64,000 nucleotides of DNA from Haloplanus ruber. GTDB lineage: Archaea > Halobacteriota > Halobacteria > Halobacteriales > Haloferacaceae. The notes under the pieces were generated by a model that did not search any database, was not told the DNA's origin, and was given only the letters and a program-made list of their open reading frames with translations. This document shows, in pieces, positions 62,301 to 64,000 of the stretch. The translations under genes and the position numbers were made by a program. The stretch lies in NCBI RefSeq assembly GCF_024494725.1, contig NZ_JANHDK010000002.1, positions 372,001 to 436,000 of the forward strand. Direction: 5' to 3'. How positions within the stretch are numbered: the stretch's first letter is position 1; the number at the start of each line of letters is the position of its first letter.

Positions 62301-62800
62301 TAGAACTCGACCCGGCGAACGTACGGCAACTCACGGATCTCGACCAGTAGCTCCCCGGGGAGCGCCGCGTCGGTGATGACGTACAGTTTTGCGTCGTCGA
62401 CGAACTCCGGGTCCTCGCTGATGACCTGCCGGATGGAGATTTCGTGGGCGGCGATGGCCGTCGTCACCTCGGCGACGATGCCCGACTCGGTCTCGTCGTC
62501 GACCCAGACTGTCAGCACCGAGAGATCGAGTACCGGCGCCAGATCCATCAGACTGGGGATGGCCGTGATGTTCTGGAAGATACGGCGAAGCTCCGGATCG
62601 TCGAGGATGGCGTCGGTCGTCGAGTCGACCACCCGTCGGTCGACGCCAATCTCGCGGGCGATCCCCGTGTTGGGAATCTCGATGCCGCCGGAGACGACCC
62701 GCCCCTCGTCGTTGACGGAGAAGCCCCGTTCGAGCAGGAGGCGGATCACCTCCTGTTGGCTCGGGCTGCCCTCGAACTTTTCCATGATCTCGTCGAACAT
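62300..62800 (-). CDS. HTH-ACT amino-acid-responsive regulator
   Basis: A 166-residue protein with an N-terminal helical/HTH-like domain (SPSQQEVIRLLLERGFSVNDEGRV; NTGIAREIGVDRRVVDSTTDAIL) and a C-terminal ACT domain (LSVLTVWVDDETESGIVAEVTTAIAAHEIS; KLYVITDAALPGELLVEIREL). This matches the archaeal COG2150 type predicted to regulate amino-acid metabolism. A TATA box (ggtatatc on the minus strand, 62828-62835) precedes it. It is coupled to the IMPACT-family gene. Confidence 0.85.
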   Translation of the reverse strand: MFDEIMEKFEGSPSQQEVIRLLLERGFSVNDEGRVVSGGIEIPNTGIAREIGVDRRVVDSTTDAILDDPELRRIFQNITAIPSLMDLAPVLDLSVLTVWVDDETESGIVAEVTTAIAAHEISIRQVISEDPEFVDDAKLYVITDAALPGELLVEIRELPYVRRVEF

Positions 62801-62827
62801 TCGTCCGACGACTTGTCCGGGGCGGTT

Positions 62828-62835
62828 GATATACC
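62828..62835 (-). promoter_or_regulatory. TATA box of the HTH-ACT/IMPACT operon
   Basis: Minus-strand ggtatatc lies about 31 nt before the ATG at 62800. The opposite side of this AT-rich intergenic region carries the promoter of the membrane-protein/transducer pair. Confidence 0.6.
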
Positions 62836-62917
62836 TGCGGCCATTGGGGTGCCCTCGTGGCTGGCCCTCCAGGTTCGACCCTATAATTATTCTTTATGAA
62901 AATTTGGCCGGAACGCT

Positions 62918-62926
62918 GTATATATC
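62918..62926 (+). promoter_or_regulatory. TATA box of the membrane-protein/transducer operon
   Basis: The sequence gtatatatc is centred about 22 nt before the ATG at 62944. It lies in the coding part of a longer open frame from 62896, which argues for the shorter protein. Confidence 0.6.
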
Positions 62927-62943
62927 CCACCTATCACGAACTG

Positions 62944-63258
62944 ATGGAGGAACAGACCTTGTCAACCGTATTCGAAACGTTCGGTGCGCAGACGACCGTC
63001 GTTCTGATCGTCGCACTCATCGGTCTCATCCCGGTGATACTGTACCGTCAGAAGACGCCGCGCTGGTTCGTTCTGGCATACGGCTTCCTGTTTGTCGCCG
63101 CGTTCGCGACGAACTTCGAGAACGTCCTTTTGCCAACCGCGCTGAATCTGACGGAACACTTCGTTGGGAACCTCGGGGCCGGGGTTGCCTTCGCCGTCGC
63201 TGCGTACACGTACAGACGGCAGCACATCGACACCGAGGGAACCGGAGGGGAGGCCTGA
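62944..63258 (+). CDS. Three-helix membrane protein preceding a transducer
   Basis: This encodes 104 residues: a short acidic N-terminus, then three hydrophobic helices (FGAQTTVVLIVALIGLIPVIL, FVLAYGFLFVAAFATNF and FVGNLGAGVAFAVAAYTY) with a YRQKTPRW loop and a polar tail. The layout resembles small haloarchaeal membrane proteins encoded beside sensory regulators. It ends two bases before the transducer ATG, so they should be made and possibly assembled together. The ATG at 62944 follows the TATA box. Ligand or function unknown. Confidence 0.72.
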   Translation: MEEQTLSTVFETFGAQTTVVLIVALIGLIPVILYRQKTPRWFVLAYGFLFVAAFATNFENVLLPTALNLTEHFVGNLGAGVAFAVAAYTYRRQHIDTEGTGGEA

Positions 63259-63260
63259 CG

Positions 63261-64000
63261 ATGGTGGGTGACCAGATCATCCCGTTCGTCGACGCGACTG
63301 CTACCCTCGGATTCGTCGCGGCTGCCGGTATCGGGGTCCGGAACTACCAAGACACCGAGTTAGAGCGGACGTTTTGGGCGAGCTTCGTGCTCGTCTCGGT
63401 CACCGGGGCCCTCTGGATGGGGCTCGTGACCGTCGAGTGGCTCGGTATCAGCGGCGAGTTGATGGACACACTCAGCACCTCGCTCCAAGCCATCGTTCTC
63501 GGCGTGTTCTCCGTCGGGTCGATTGGGACCATGGCCGTCGTCGCGGACCTCAAGGAGTCACAGGCCGAGACGGAGCGGCGACGGGCGGAAGCGGAACAGG
63601 CACGCACCGAGGCCGAGCGTTCGAAGGAGGAAGCAGAGACGGCCCGTGAGGAGGCAGAGACGGCCCGCGAGGAGGCCGAAACGCTCAACGACCACATCGA
63701 GACGAAGGCCACGTCGTTCAGCGCGGTGATGGACCAGGCGGCAGAGGGGGATTTCACCCAGCGGATGGACCCCGAAAGTCACAACGCCGCCATGACCGAA
63801 ATCGCCGAGTCGTTCAACGGCATGATGGACGAAATCGAAGCGACGGTCGCACGGATTCGCTCGTTCGCCGACCGCGTCGCCGACTCCTCGCGGGAGGTCA
63901 CCACGGGAGCCGAGGAGAGTCAGCGTGCCAGCGAGCAGGTGAGTGACTCCATCCAGACAATCTCCGCCGATGCCGAGGCCCAATCGGAGCAACTCCGCGA
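63261..64000 (+). CDS. Membrane methyl-accepting transducer, N-terminal part (continues past window end)
   Basis: The frame stays open from ATG 63261 to the window end (246 codons). Three hydrophobic helices (about 5-21, 38-62 and 76-96) are separated by short loops, so there is no large extracellular sensor domain. A charged coiled coil with a repeated EEAETAR unit (about 100-140) leads into a HAMP-like domain (AEGDFTQRMDPES...EIAESFNGMMDEIE) and then the start of the methyl-accepting signalling helices (SSREVTTGAEESQRASEQVSDSI). The signalling tip is outside the window. It probably senses through its membrane part or through the small protein encoded just upstream. Confidence 0.88.
   Translation, partial: MVGDQIIPFVDATATLGFVAAAGIGVRNYQDTELERTFWASFVLVSVTGALWMGLVTVEWLGISGELMDTLSTSLQAIVLGVFSVGSIGTMAVVADLKESQAETERRRAEAEQARTEAERSKEEAETAREEAETAREEAETLNDHIETKATSFSAVMDQAAEGDFTQRMDPESHNAAMTEIAESFNGMMDEIEATVARIRSFADRVADSSREVTTGAEESQRASEQVSDSIQTISADAEAQSEQLR
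63627..63689 (+). repeat. Tandem 21-bp repeat encoding EEAETAR
   Basis: Three head-to-tail 21-bp units, the first two nearly identical and the third diverged, encode EEAETAR, EEAETAR and EEAETLN in the coiled coil of the transducer. Each unit is one heptad, so copy-number change would lengthen the stalk in phase. Confidence 0.8.

Overview
The window is chromosomal DNA from a halophilic archaeon (class Halobacteria). Four things show this: very high GC with strong GC3 bias, an extremely acidic predicted proteome, TATA elements placed about 25-30 nt before start codons (mostly leaderless genes), and a gene content typical of haloarchaea (Hel308-Cgi121, Hef, halocyanin, haloarchaeal ferredoxin-nitrite reductase, LDH-like malate dehydrogenase, class II GAPDH, Htr-type transducers). 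I cannot name the species. Coding density is high: no gene-free stretch exceeds about 220 bp, and I see no rRNA, tRNA, IS element, integrase or CRISPR array.

Layout. 1-8.4 kb: 3' end of uvrB, small proteins, a cytochrome P450, a lipoprotein, an XPD/Rad3-type helicase, then an operon of class II GAPDH and a PEP-synthase-like protein that has only the swivelling and TIM-barrel domains. 8.5-15.5 kb: two small membrane proteins, then a five-gene minus-strand cluster (Gfo/Idh/MocA-AKR fusion, CDP-alcohol phosphatidyltransferase, MDR dehydrogenase, PTPS-fold protein, methyltransferase) with a divergent GT4 glycosyltransferase. This cluster is the best candidate for an undescribed pathway. 15.6-21.5 kb: nitrite assimilation and siroheme synthesis (nirA, small acidic protein, sumT, TrpD2-like protein, ferredoxin, precorrin-2 dehydrogenase). 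21.6-27.7 kb: zinc-finger proteins, formate-THF ligase, KEOPS subunit Cgi121 overlapping Hel308, and a halocyanin.

27.8-42 kb: a Tat-exported copper-amine-oxidase-like protein without the HxH copper site, then an amino-acid block: thrC with an HTH regulator, serA, serB, asparaginase, metY-metX-metY and a class V aminotransferase. Together these cover serine, threonine and direct-sulfhydrylation methionine/homocysteine synthesis. A degenerate sensor kinase sits between serA and serB. 42-56.8 kb: an ABC-2 exporter, a soluble PAS transducer, uvrC, malate dehydrogenase, an SSSCA1-type zinc protein, Hef nuclease, ferredoxin, cupin, small proteins, a DUF6517-like lipoprotein and a CstA-family transporter. 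56.9-64 kb: an ArsA/Get3-like ATPase with a small partner, a COG0523 GTPase, uracil phosphoribosyltransferase, an IMPACT-family protein, an HTH-ACT regulator, and a three-helix membrane protein followed by a chemotaxis transducer cut off by the window end.

Start codons were chosen mainly from TATA spacing, ATGA-type overlaps and family lengths. All family names come from reading motifs by eye, without database searches.
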